A DNA stretch of 64,000 nt from Mastacembelus armatus (taxonomy: Eukaryota > Chordata > Actinopteri > Synbranchiformes > Mastacembelidae), in NCBI RefSeq assembly GCF_900324485.2, contig NC_046646.1:24418251-24482250 (forward strand). Reading direction: 5' to 3'. The notes beneath the pieces are model-generated. The model ran no database searches. It had not been told where the DNA came from and saw nothing but the letters and a program-made list of their open reading frames with translations. The position numbers and the translations under genes are program-made. Shown one piece after another: positions 22,959 through 32,647 of this stretch (the first letter of the stretch is position 1; each line of letters opens with the position of its first letter).

Positions 22959-23897
22959 ATGGAGAACCAAACTTTAGGTAAAGATATCCTGCTCCTGGAG
23001 GGGCTACAGGTCACCCCTCAGTCCTCCACCCCTGCCTTCATCCTCCTCCTCCTCATCTACATCTTCATCATGGTGTCCAACATCAGCCTTGTGGTCCTGA
23101 TCTTCATGGACCAGAGCCTCCACCAGCCCATGTACCTGCTCTTCTGCAACCTGAGTATTAATGACGTGTTCGGGGCCACGGCCATCATTCCTCGCTTGCT
23201 GAGTGACATGTTGATTCCAAGTACAGAGCGGTACATTCACTACATCGACTGTGTCCTTCAGGCTTTTTGTGCTCAGATTTACGCTGGTGCCTCTCACACA
23301 GTTCTCATGGTCATGGCCTTTGATCGGTACGTGGCCATCTGTAACCCCCTGCGTTACACCAGCATCATGACCAACTGGATGGTGGTGAAGCTGTCGGTGT
23401 TGGCCTGGGGGGTCGTTTTTGTCATGGTGCTGATCCTCATTGGACTCAGTGTCCGCCTGTCACGCTGCAGGTCGATCATAGCCGGCCCATTCTGTGACAA
23501 CGCCTCCCTGTTCAAACTGTCCTGTGAAAGCATCCTCATTAATAACATCTACGGCCTCGGTTACACAGCTGTCCTGCTGGGCTCCTCCATCTGCAGCATC
23601 ATGCTCACCTATCTGAGAATCACCATGGTGTGTCTGAGCAGCAAGAACAAGGTGATAAACAGCAAAGCTCTGCAGACCTGTGCCACCCACCTGGCTGTTT
23701 ACATCATCATGTATTTTTCAGGGTTAATTAACGTCATCCTCCATCGTTTCCCTGACTTATCAGAGCAAAGGAAAGTGGCGTCCATCATATTTCACATGGT
23801 CCCTCCTGGCATCAACGCCTTTATATATGGGCTGCAAATCAAAGCTGTCAGACAAAAAGTTTTTGTCATGTTTACCAAAAACACAATGAAAGAGTGA
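22959..23897 (+). CDS. Olfactory receptor, 312 aa, copy 5 (subtype a, mosaic)
   Basis: Intact OR of the array family. Residues 1 to about 200 match copy 1. A patch of about 175 bp (23561-23735) carries roughly 14 base differences, changing the end of loop 3 and TM6 to VINSKALQTC and LAVYIIMYF, with LINVIL after it. The last 50 residues match copy 1 again. This is the pattern expected of a conversion tract from, or escape from conversion by, another paralogue. All OR landmarks are present: NQT glycosylation site, MAFDRYVAIC and NAFIY in TM7. It is the only copy not followed by the LTR-like segment, SINE and BEL/Pao fossil. Confidence 0.93.
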   Translation: MENQTLGKDILLLEGLQVTPQSSTPAFILLLLIYIFIMVSNISLVVLIFMDQSLHQPMYLLFCNLSINDVFGATAIIPRLLSDMLIPSTERYIHYIDCVLQAFCAQIYAGASHTVLMVMAFDRYVAICNPLRYTSIMTNWMVVKLSVLAWGVVFVMVLILIGLSVRLSRCRSIIAGPFCDNASLFKLSCESILINNIYGLGYTAVLLGSSICSIMLTYLRITMVCLSSKNKVINSKALQTCATHLAVYIIMYFSGLINVILHRFPDLSEQRKVASIIFHMVPPGINAFIYGLQIKAVRQKVFVMFTKNTMKE

Positions 23898-24019
23898 ATG
23901 AATCTAAGTCACTGTTCATGTTTTAATGTCATTTACTGGACTATTTAAGACTACATGTACATCCATCATTCTAAAGATCATTTAGTTTCCCATATTAATT
24001 CAATTTGTCTAAACATCCA

Positions 24020-24618
24020 TTCAGTAATTATTTGTTGATATAAATTAAACATATTTACACTTTTAGTTCATTTGAATTGCATTAATTGTTGCTAGTTTGG
24101 AGTGAGAACCCATTTCCCTGGGCACAAATCTGCTAATTGGCACAGATGTTTTTTATACTAATACAATTAAACTGTGTATACCACAAGTATTACATACGAT
24201 ATGGGACCATACAGATCCACAGTGCAAAACTGTTGTACATAAATAAAAACAGCTGAAAACCAAACTGCTGTGAGTTGACACACACACTGATAACGTGCTT
24301 AATCAAGTTGATGCAAAGTTGACAGCATTGGTTGTCTGGAAGCTGTAGACCAGGGAGTGCTCGGTCAGCCCATAAAACCTGGTTGCCCGACCAGCTGTGG
24401 TCTGAGCACAGGAGCTTCATGACACACACCTACACACACCTGAGCAGTGTTTTTCATTGACGCTTGTGCTTAGTGTGAAGACAGTGAACTGTGAAATTAT
24501 CCCATCAATTGTGTGTTTTATATCAAAATAACTGTCCAGTTTGTTGTTGGAGCAAAATTTGAGAAGATGTGTTAAGCATTTTTATCTTCTTAACAATTAT
24601 TTGAATATACTCAAATAT
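24020..24618. other. Unique flank at the right edge of the array
   Basis: AT-rich DNA unrelated to the array units. It begins exactly where units 1-4 switch to the LTR-like segment. An ATTAAA near 24,045 could serve as the poly(A) signal of OR copy 5. I see no gene or recognisable repeat. Confidence 0.5.
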
Positions 24619-24726
24619 TTGCTGAGTGACATGTTGATTCCAAGTACAGACTGGTACATTCAGTACATCAACTGTTGTCCTTCAGGCTTTTTGTGCTCAC
24701 TTTAATGCAGGTACTTCTCATACAAA
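24619..24726 (+). pseudogene. Relic fragment of an array-family OR (TM2-TM3)
   Basis: About 108 bp matches the OR segment covering the end of TM2, first extracellular loop and start of TM3 (LLSDMLIPST onward). It is closest to subtype b, with the Gln codon in attcagtac and the His codon in gctcac. It has an extra T before the conserved Cys region and several substitutions. Flanks on both sides are unrelated, so it is a detached, older piece rather than the continuation of unit 5. Confidence 0.75.
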
Positions 24727-25059
24727 TCACATACAGTGAGGTTTTATTTATCTCGGGTGTTAGAAAAAAAAAAACAAGCTTTTAACACAGCAAAGGTTTT
24801 ATTTTGTGGTTCTGTGAACACTTTTTACTGTAACTACTGATCAGGAAGATCCTTTGCATTAGTAAAAAATAAAACAAAAGTAAAGTAAAACAGTATCAGA
24901 TGAAAAAAAACCCAGAAAAGTCCTTGTTTTGCAGTAAAATATCTCCTGTGACTTAATACTGAAGTGTTTTACTTCTGAAAATAAAGAAATCAGAAAACTG
25001 GTACCTTCTTTTACCAATAGTCTGCTCAACATTAGCCATTTCCCACAAATTTAGCAGTG
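24727..25059. other. AT-rich spacer, nothing recognised
   Basis: Contains a run of A near 24,763-24,775 and otherwise no gene or repeat I can name. Confidence 0.4.
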
Positions 25060-27446
25060 AAATAAAACCTATATTGTGACTCCTACTGTCCACAGAAGCC
25101 TGAAAGAACATAAACTTACATCTGACAACGCAGTTAATAAATTTAAGAAAATGATTCCATCTTTATTTCCATCTATGCCATGTGCCAACACAGTGGAGGG
25201 CAGCTGCCTCAATCCCACTTCCTACCAAATTGATGATATTGTTGACAGCACTGTAACCTCACTTGATACTGTGGCCCCTCTGAAAAAGAAGTTAGTGAAT
25301 CAGAGGAGATTAGCCCCACGCTATAATTTACATATTTGTACCTTAAAGCAGCATCACGAAGGCTGGAAAGGAAGTGGCATTCCACTAATTTAGAGGAATT
25401 TTATCTAGCCTGGAAAAACAGTCTACTAACATATAAAAAAGCTCTGTAAAGCCAGAACTGCATACTATTCATCACTAATAGAGGAAAATAAGAACAATCC
25501 CAGGTTTCTTTTCAGCACTGTAGCCAGGCTGACAAAAAGTCACAGCTCTGTTGAGCCCAGTGTTCCCTTAGCTCTCAGCAGTGATGAATTTATGAGTTTC
25601 TTTACAAATAAAATCACAACTATTAGAGATAAAATTCAGCAGATGCTTCCTATACCTGCAATAAATGAATCTTCTACTACAGTAGCTCTTGAATCATCTG
25701 TAGGACCTCAGTTATGTTTAGACTGCTTCTCTCCCATAGATCTCTCTGAATTCACATCAGAAGTTGCTTCATCTAAATCATCAACGTGTCTCTTAGACCC
25801 CATCCCGACTAGACCGCTTAAAGACACCCTGCCATTAATTAACTATTAACTATTAGACTTAGTAAATTTATTTCTAGTATCAGGCTACGTACCACAGGCC
25901 TTTAAGACTGCAGTAATTAAACCCTTACTCAAAAAGCCAATAACCAATAGCCAACCTACCATTTATTTCTAAAATCCTTGAAAAAGCTGTTGCTAAGCAG
26001 CTATCAGATTAATCAGGATTTAGAGCACATCATAGTACAGAAACAGCACTGTTAAAAGTCACCAACGATCTTCTCTTAGCCTCAGATAATGGACTTGTTT
26101 CTATACTTGTCGTCCTAGACCTTAGTGCTGCATTTGACCACAACATCTTATTACAGAGACTGGAGCATGTGACTGGTATCAGAGGAACAGCATTAAAATG
26201 GTTAAAATCCTATTTATTGGAGAGATTCCAGTTTGTTCATGTCCATGATGAACCTTCCACACGAACAAAAGTTAGTTATGGAGTTCCACAAGGCTCTGTG
26301 CTAGGACCGATTCTGTTCACCCTGTACATGCTTTCTTTAGGATATGTTATTAGGAAACACTCTATTAATTACCACTGCTATGCAGATGACACTCAGCTGT
26401 ATCTATCTATTAAACCTGTTAACACAAACCAGTTAACCAGACTTCAAGCATGACTAACTGACATGAAAGCCTGGATGACCAGTAACTTTCTACTTTTAAA
26501 TTCAGAGAAAACAGAAGTTATTGTATTTGGGCCTTAAAACCCCAGAAATAACTTTTCTAAAATTATAGCTACTCTAGATGGCATAACCCTGGCCTCCAGC
26601 ACTACTGTGAAAAACTTTAGAGTTATTTTTGATCAGGATATGTCCTTTAACTCACACATAAAGCAAATCTCTAGAACTGCCTTCTTGCTCTTGTGCAACA
26701 TTGCCAAAATTAGGAACATCCTGTCTCAAAATGATGCAGAAAAACTAGTCCATGCATTTGTTACCTCAAGGCTGGATTACTGTAACTCATTACTATCTGG
26801 ATGTCCCAATATTGCCATAAAAAGGCTCCAGTTAATCCAGAATGCTGCAGCCAGAGTCCTGACAGGAACTAGCAAGAGAGATCATATTTCTTGGCTTCTC
26901 TTCATTGGCTCCCTGTAAAATCCAGAATAGAATTTAAAATCCTTCTCCTCACATACAAATCCCTTCATGATCAAGCTCCTTCATACCTTAAAGACCTCAT
27001 AGTACCATATTATCCCACTAGGCCACTTCGCTCTCAGAGTGCAGGTGTTGTGGTTCCCAGAGTTTCCAAAAGCAGAATGAGAGGCAGAGCCTTTAGTTAT
27101 CAAGCTCCTCTCCTGTGGAACCAGCTCCCAGTCTGGGTTCAGGAGGCAGACACTCTCTGTACTTTTAAGGCTAGACTTAAAACCTTCCTCTTTGACAAAG
27201 TATAGTTAGGGCTGGCTTCAGGTAATCCTGAACCATCCCTTAGTTACTGAGCCCGGTTCTGCTGGAGGGTTTTTCTTCCGTTTAAGGGAGTTTTTCCTTT
27301 CCACTATCGCCAAGTGCTGCTCATAAGGGATTTGTTGGGTTTTTTGTTTTTGTAACTTTGTTTTTTGTTTTTGTAAAGTGCCTTGAGATGATTAGTATTG
27401 TGATTTGGCGCTATACAAATAAAACTGAATTGAATTAAATTGAATA
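25060..27446 (+). mobile_element. L2-clade LINE, 5'-truncated and decayed
   Basis: Non-LTR retrotransposon remains on the + strand. Reverse transcriptase motifs are visible: LDLSAAFD near 26,115-26,140 (motif A), [17 protein letters not shown] near 26,276-26,326 (motif B) and YADD at 26,379-26,390 (motif C). The C-terminal region follows, with SRLDYCNSLLSGCP near 26,767 and LHWLPVKSRIEFKILLLTY near 26,900. The 3' end has the ctatacaaataaaactgaattg tail typical of fish L2 elements. The endonuclease domain is absent, so the copy is 5'-truncated. Several in-frame stops and shifts separate the readable blocks, so it cannot encode its own movement. Confidence 0.88.
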
Positions 27447-27938
27447 AACATATTCCACATAACCATGATACCACATTGATGGATTTCAGGAAATTCTAAC
27501 AAACTTCACAAAGTCAAAGTGCTTCCACCTGGATGCCCTGCTCAGGCACACATATAGACCCCTTCTGGGTGTGCTCGGGTCCTTAACAAGACCAGGAAGT
27601 GCTACCAGGTAAGAACAAAACAGACAATGAACTGGTGCAACACCCAACTGCAGAAAATCGGTTCTTCCAACTTAATGCTTGAGACTATGGCTGGATAAAA
27701 CTAAGGGTTTGAATCACTGAATGAATATGGAGCAGCTGTGTTTTAAATAGTTCACTCTAATGAAGCTCATTTAAATAACTCATCCACTGAACTCCATTCT
27801 CATGTGACTTGTAGTCTAAGAACTGCAAACAAAGGACACCCACAGATGGTGACTTTGTAACCCAAAATGAATTAAGTCTCCTGAATGGTCTTTGTATTCT
27901 CATGTGCTGTCAGCAGAGCAGCAGGTTTTCTCTCCCAG
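27447..27938. other. Spacer, nothing recognised
   Basis: No open reading frame of note and no repeat I can name between the LINE tail and the 3' end of the first - strand OR. Confidence 0.4.
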
Positions 27939-29397
27939 TCAGGACACTGTGTTGACGTCCTTCGTGGATGAAACAGCAGCAGATCTGAACCTGCTCATGG
28001 TCCTTCTTATGGACTCTTGCAGCTCCTTGTTCCTCAAACTGTAGATCAGTGGGTTCAGGAAGGGAGTCAGAGCAGAGTGTAGCACAGCCGCAATGATACG
28101 GACCTGAAACAGTAATAAATAAATATATTAATAAATTTAAAAAATGAACCTTTTTATTGGACATGCAAGGTTGACTGATCACATCTGGCATATCCAACTG
28201 TGGATGATAAGGATCACTCTGTCATCCAGGCTTAAAAAAATCATGCTAATTTATTTTGGACTTCTAGGAAATCTGCTGTGGAAACTTCTCCCGAGCGATA
28301 GTCTCAATTAAAGTACTTGTCTTGAATATTAGAGCACAATTGTCATTTTTGGTGGACATATGTGGGACATACTAAAACAAAAACAAAGGTAAATATTGAA
28401 GTCAGATTATCTGAGTCTTGTACCTCTGGTGAAAAGTTTCCCACCCGGTAGGAAATGTACACAAAGGAGGCTGAGCTGAAAGAGATGGTCACCACAGTCA
28501 GGTGGGCACTACATGTCCTGAAGGCCTTCAGCCTCTGAGTGACAGCCCTCCTTGATAGTGAAACACCAATCAGGACATAGGACGTGAGGATGAGGCTTCC
28601 TGGAGTCAGTAGACACACCACAGCAAAAGAAAGGGAGACAAAGTTATCTACTGAGGTGTCAGCACATGCCAGTCGCCTTACAGACGACAGGTCACACCAG
28701 CCATGTTTCACCACGTTCGGGCCACAGTAAGGTCGGAGCAATGCAATGATGGCAGGTGGAAGTGTGAAGGCAGTGCTGAAAACCCAGGCTCCTGTGATGA
28801 GAAGCAGCTGAACAGACCAAGTCATAATGGAGGTGTAGTGCAGAGGGTTGCAGATGGCCACATAGCGGTCGTACGCCATGACAGTCAGGATGGCATAGCC
28901 AGTAACTCCTAGCTGGATGAAGAAATGCATCTGGAGGAAGCAGCCTGGGACAGAAATGGTTGACACATCTGACAGGAAGCCAGACAACATTTTAGGGATG
29001 GAGGAGGTGGTGTAGACCATGTCGACAAAGGAGAGGTTGGCAAGGAAGAAATACATTGGAGAGTTGAGCTTTGGGTCAGTCAGTGTCTGCATGAGAACAA
29101 AGGGCGATGGTTACAACACTAAGAATTCAATATTAGTCAGACTGAGCCAAGACTGAAGAAATACACAGACAGTTGGTTTTGTACCACAAAGATGATCATG
29201 CTGTTTCCTCCCAGGATACCGATGTAACCCAGCAGCAGGATGACAAACAAGATCATCTGTTTCTCACCGAGGCTGGAGAGGCCCTGGAGGATGAAGAAGG
29301 TGACGCCATCAGGCTCCCTGGTGCCGTTAACAGAGCTGGATCTGTGACTGCTCGACAAAGGCAGGTATGAATCTGGAGAAAAATAGTAGAGAGGCAT
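27939..29397 (-). CDS. Three-exon olfactory receptor M1
   Basis: OR with coding exons at 29397-29185 (71 codons), 29086-28424 (221 codons) and 28103-27939 (54 codons plus stop), all joins GT-AG and phase 0; predicted 346 aa. Exon A holds an N-terminus with N-glycosylation site NGT (24-26) and TM1 (about 47-70). Exon B holds PMYFFLANLSF (TM2), Cys120, MAYDRYVAIC (141-150), loop cysteines 192/202/212, and KAFRTCSAHL (258-267). Exon C holds TM7 with NPLIY (309-313). The 98-bp intron falls in the first intracellular loop; the 320-bp intron falls after TM6, about 246 bp longer than in M2-M4. Start choice is open: ATG at 29397, or splicing from an upstream exon (see the 5' entry). All landmarks are present, so it is probably functional. 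Confidence 0.88.
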
Positions 29398-29592
29398 CAG
29401 GGTTGAGTCCCAGTCAGGACATCAGAAGACTGAGAGCACTTCAGGGGTTATAGTCCATATAAGGGTTATGGTCCATGTTCAGCAGCTGCATGGATCATTC
29501 CCTCATTAATGACCTTACTAGTCAAACAGCAGCCTGGATATGAGCAGAGAAAATCCACTTTGTTTTAAATTCAGCCCAAATCAGTAACGTAC

Positions 29593-30400
29593 CTCATTAG
29601 AGACACAGACAACACATGAATGTAGTGCACAGCTACAACAGTGTCAGAGAAGAGCAGTCACTGTCAAACCTGTAGGTAAATTAAACAGTGAAAAACAGCT
29701 CAGCACTGAGAGAAACACAGACATTAGTAAATGGTGTCAGGTATTTGGAGAATAATGTTTCACTGCCTTCAATTACTGGGAAACAATCACTGCTGTTGGG
29801 ACAAAACTGCCCAGAAAACCAGTTAGAGCACATCATTTTCAAGGCATAAAAAAATCAAGCCTTTTGTCATGAGTTGTGTCTCTGTAACATGACTATACAT
29901 CGCCTTTGGAAAACCTGATTAAAACAGTTCACCTCCCAATCAGCAACACAGGATGAAAAGCACAGAAACACTCACAGACCTCTGGGGCTTTCAGGTGAAA
30001 CATGAGGCGGCAAAAGCTCCATTTCTCCTCAGCACACAGACAGATGGATAGATGGCTGGATGGACACAGATTTGCTGTCAACAGACAACAAGTGCAGACT
30101 AACTTCATCTGTGCACAAGCTCAGTTTGAAAGCTCAACATACAAAGAGAATCAAAAGTCATTTGGCTTTAAACATCTCAGCCCCTGCACAAAACAAAGCA
30201 CAGCTTCTTCTGAAAAGTGCAAATACCTGACCATCATATCCACAATCTTTGAAAAGCATCATCTTACCTGAATATGTGGATCAGACTCCGCACTGCTCAG
30301 TCAGGTTTAGTCCCATGAAGGCAGAACTTCATCTCAGGGCCACGTTTTGGCTTCTGAAGGCCAACTGACCTTTGTCTGATTCTAATGGAGATTATAATGA
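29593..30400 (-). promoter_or_regulatory. Probable 5' noncoding exons and promoter of M1
   Basis: On the - strand a first exon ends at 30268 with a near-perfect donor (attcag/gtaaga). A 77-bp second exon (29669-29593) is bounded by acctacag and by atgag/gtacgt. A TATA-like attataat lies at 30391-30398, about 125 bases before the first donor. All six members of this family keep these signals. The second exon has short upstream ATG frames and a stop, so it is taken as untranslated. No transcript evidence is available here. Confidence 0.5.
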
Positions 30401-32647
30401 GGCCAGGAAACGTTCATGACATCAGATCCTTTGCATCAAACATGTACATTGTACACAGGACAGCAAAATAATACCAAAGGGACATCATTTTAGTTGCCTG
30501 TGTGGCTATAAACAAGCATCAGGAAAGAAAACACAGAAACATAATTGTCTCTGTTGCCGTGACAACAAACAGCAACATTAAACGTTTGAGCTCCTTACTC
30601 ATTAACTTTAATTACATGTTTGTGTGTGCGTGTGAGTGTTTTCTGTTAATGAAGTTGTGAGGACGCAAAAAAAACTTTACACAGTCACGTTATGGGGACC
30701 TCTTGCACTGTGGGGACCAAAAATCAAGTCCCCATAAGAGAAACCATTTAAAATTAATACAGGAACTATTCTGAATGTGCCTTTTTAATGTTGGCCCATA
30801 ATGCATGTTTTTCAGTCAGTGTGCTTGTCTGTGGTGATTGCTTGCACCTACTAAGGGTTTTTGGTAGAAATGCACTTCCTGCTCCAAACACACTGTATCC
30901 AAATATGGTTAGGTGACAGACACTTCCTCTTCCTCATCAGGAAGGATCTGAGCAGCAAGAAGACATTTTCAGTGTTAAATGTAAAAATCCAAGGAAGGAG
31001 AATCTATGCATGATTTAGCTGCTAAAGAACCTACACTTACTCAATATGAGTAAAAGGAAGACACAAAGTAAACACATTTATATGCCCAACCATTTGAACC
31101 AGTGATAAAGCTTTCCAATATGTAAATTAGCTCAAGTTTGTAGGACAGCTAGCTAATTGTAATTAACTATAGCAGCTAAGAGGAGACCTTAAATGTTTTA
31201 GTGATTTTCTAGCTAGTTGCATGAAATTTGGTGTGAAAGAGCAGTGTACCTTAATTTGGGCTAACTAGCTGTAAAGTGTGAATTTTATTTCACTACAGTG
31301 GATTCAGGATCAATATCTGTAGTGATTACATTTAAGTTAATGTTAAATAAATATATAGAGCAGGCTTCATATATAAACCACAGGTTTTAAACAAAGTGCT
31401 TCAGAGACACATTTGAAAAACTAACAAATTAAAACAAAAATACATAAGTAATTTGAAATGACCCTGCTTTGCTGTGGGACTGCAGCTTCCCTTATGAGGC
31501 TTTTAATTTGAAATCCCATAGAAGATGATTGTAAATTTTAACTTTTACATGGCTATCTTTATTTTAAGTCTTTTGATGGAAGGAATGAAAACATAGTACA
31601 GCAAGCAATGTGATGGTGAAACGTTGGTTTGAATCTCAAAGCGTAACAAAGGTAAACTCATTTTTAAAAATTTGACTGAAATTAAAATTCTACATTACAG
31701 TTGCCTAAAAAGTCATGTTTTCTTAGACTTAGACTAAACTTTAATAATCCCAAAGAGAAATTGATTGTAAATCACTTTTTTCTTGACTGTCAATCTGAGT
31801 TTGACTAACCAGGAAGAAATATTGTACTATGGATGGATTATTTTTTATTTTTCTCTGACTCCATGTGTGTGTTGGCCTGTACCTATTAGAGATTTTGCCT
31901 AACCAAGTAGTCTCTTTGCTTGTTCTGCTGTATTTACAGCAATATGACCATTAGTTTCTTATGTTTATCTATTCTAATATGCTGATGTCATAAAATTATT
32001 GTTAAAGATGACCCTGACAGCTGACAGTAGGGCGCCTCCTGTCAGTCCTCTCAGCAGGTATCGTCATGTTCATCACTTCAGATTTATCCATCTTTGTCAC
32101 CAGTTCCTCTGTGGGTGAATCTGTGCTGTTCACACCAATAAGACCTTTCCAGTATTGGTATGTGAACGTTATACAGAACCTGTGCTGAGTTCTGCTTGAT
32201 TTCATGCTGTATTCAGTCTTAGATGTGACAAGAAAACCTTTTCGAAATGAGCTCCTTCATCGTATATGTTGGACTTACAGAAACTACAAAAACGAAAATA
32301 TTTTTTGCATTACTAAAATGTTGATAGAACTTTTGACATATATCGAGAATCATGAGTGAGTCTGCACGGTCTCTGTCTCTGAGCAGGTTTTCTCTTCACA
32401 CAGTTCAAACACATGGTGGTTGGGTTAATTGGTAACTCTGAACTGCCCGATAGTAATAAGCCATATAGATTATGGATGGATGATGATTGGCACAACATAA
32501 AACTAAAAAACACTTCAGTTAGAAATTGCATTGCTAAATTTGTCAAAGAGTCACTTTTTCCTTCAAAATTGGACATTAAGTCACATGAATGTTTTTCTGT
32601 CTTTATTTTTATGTGCTGTCAGCAGAGCAGCAGGTTTTCTCTCCCAG
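30401..32647. other. M1-M2 spacer
   Basis: Duplicated spacer, also seen at 35,364-37,608 and 40,521-43,342. It contains a short hairpin TGGGGAC...GTCCCCA (30711-30734) of a kind common in fish MITEs, a stretch 'taataatcccaaagagaaattg' near 31,741 seen in many fish repeats, and a degenerate dispersed fish repeat at about 32,382-32,450 (ggttgggttaattggt). A 67-codon - strand reading frame (32205-32002) is listed separately. No other gene seen. Confidence 0.45.
32002..32205 (-). other. Conserved 67-codon open frame of unknown meaning (copy 1)
   Basis: Open from ATG to stop and kept in three spacer copies (also 37166-36963 and 42900-42697) with hardly a change. It contains MNMTIPAERTDRR and no feature I can assign with confidence. 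The surrounding noncoding spacer is equally conserved, so openness may reflect recent duplication, not selection. It might be a relic of another receptor N-terminus or chance. Confidence 0.3.

Larger units (their letters stand above)
1..24019 (+). repeat. Tandem array of OR gene units (4 full plus 1 partial)
   Basis: Direct reading shows the same start sequence (cagaaatagaacag) at 1, 5279, 10663, 15929 and 21332, giving units of 5278, 5384, 5266 and 5403 bp and a fifth that loses homology near 24,019. Each unit carries a TATA-bearing 5' exon, an intron and an OR coding exon; units 1-4 add an LTR-like segment, a SINE and a BEL/Pao fossil. Copies are nearly identical in coding and noncoding parts, so the duplications are recent or being homogenised. 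Unit starts are arbitrary because the window opens inside the array. Confidence 0.95.

Noticed and set aside
28703-28912. + strand frames opposite exon B of the three-exon ORs
   Set aside because: Antisense shadows of the receptor exon.
30002-30271. 89-codon + strand open frame found upstream of all six three-exon ORs (also 34967, 40124, 45160 and, inverted, 48967 and 57702)
   Set aside because: It lies antisense to the proposed 5' exon and intron. The whole surrounding DNA is equally conserved, so openness is explained by recent duplication.
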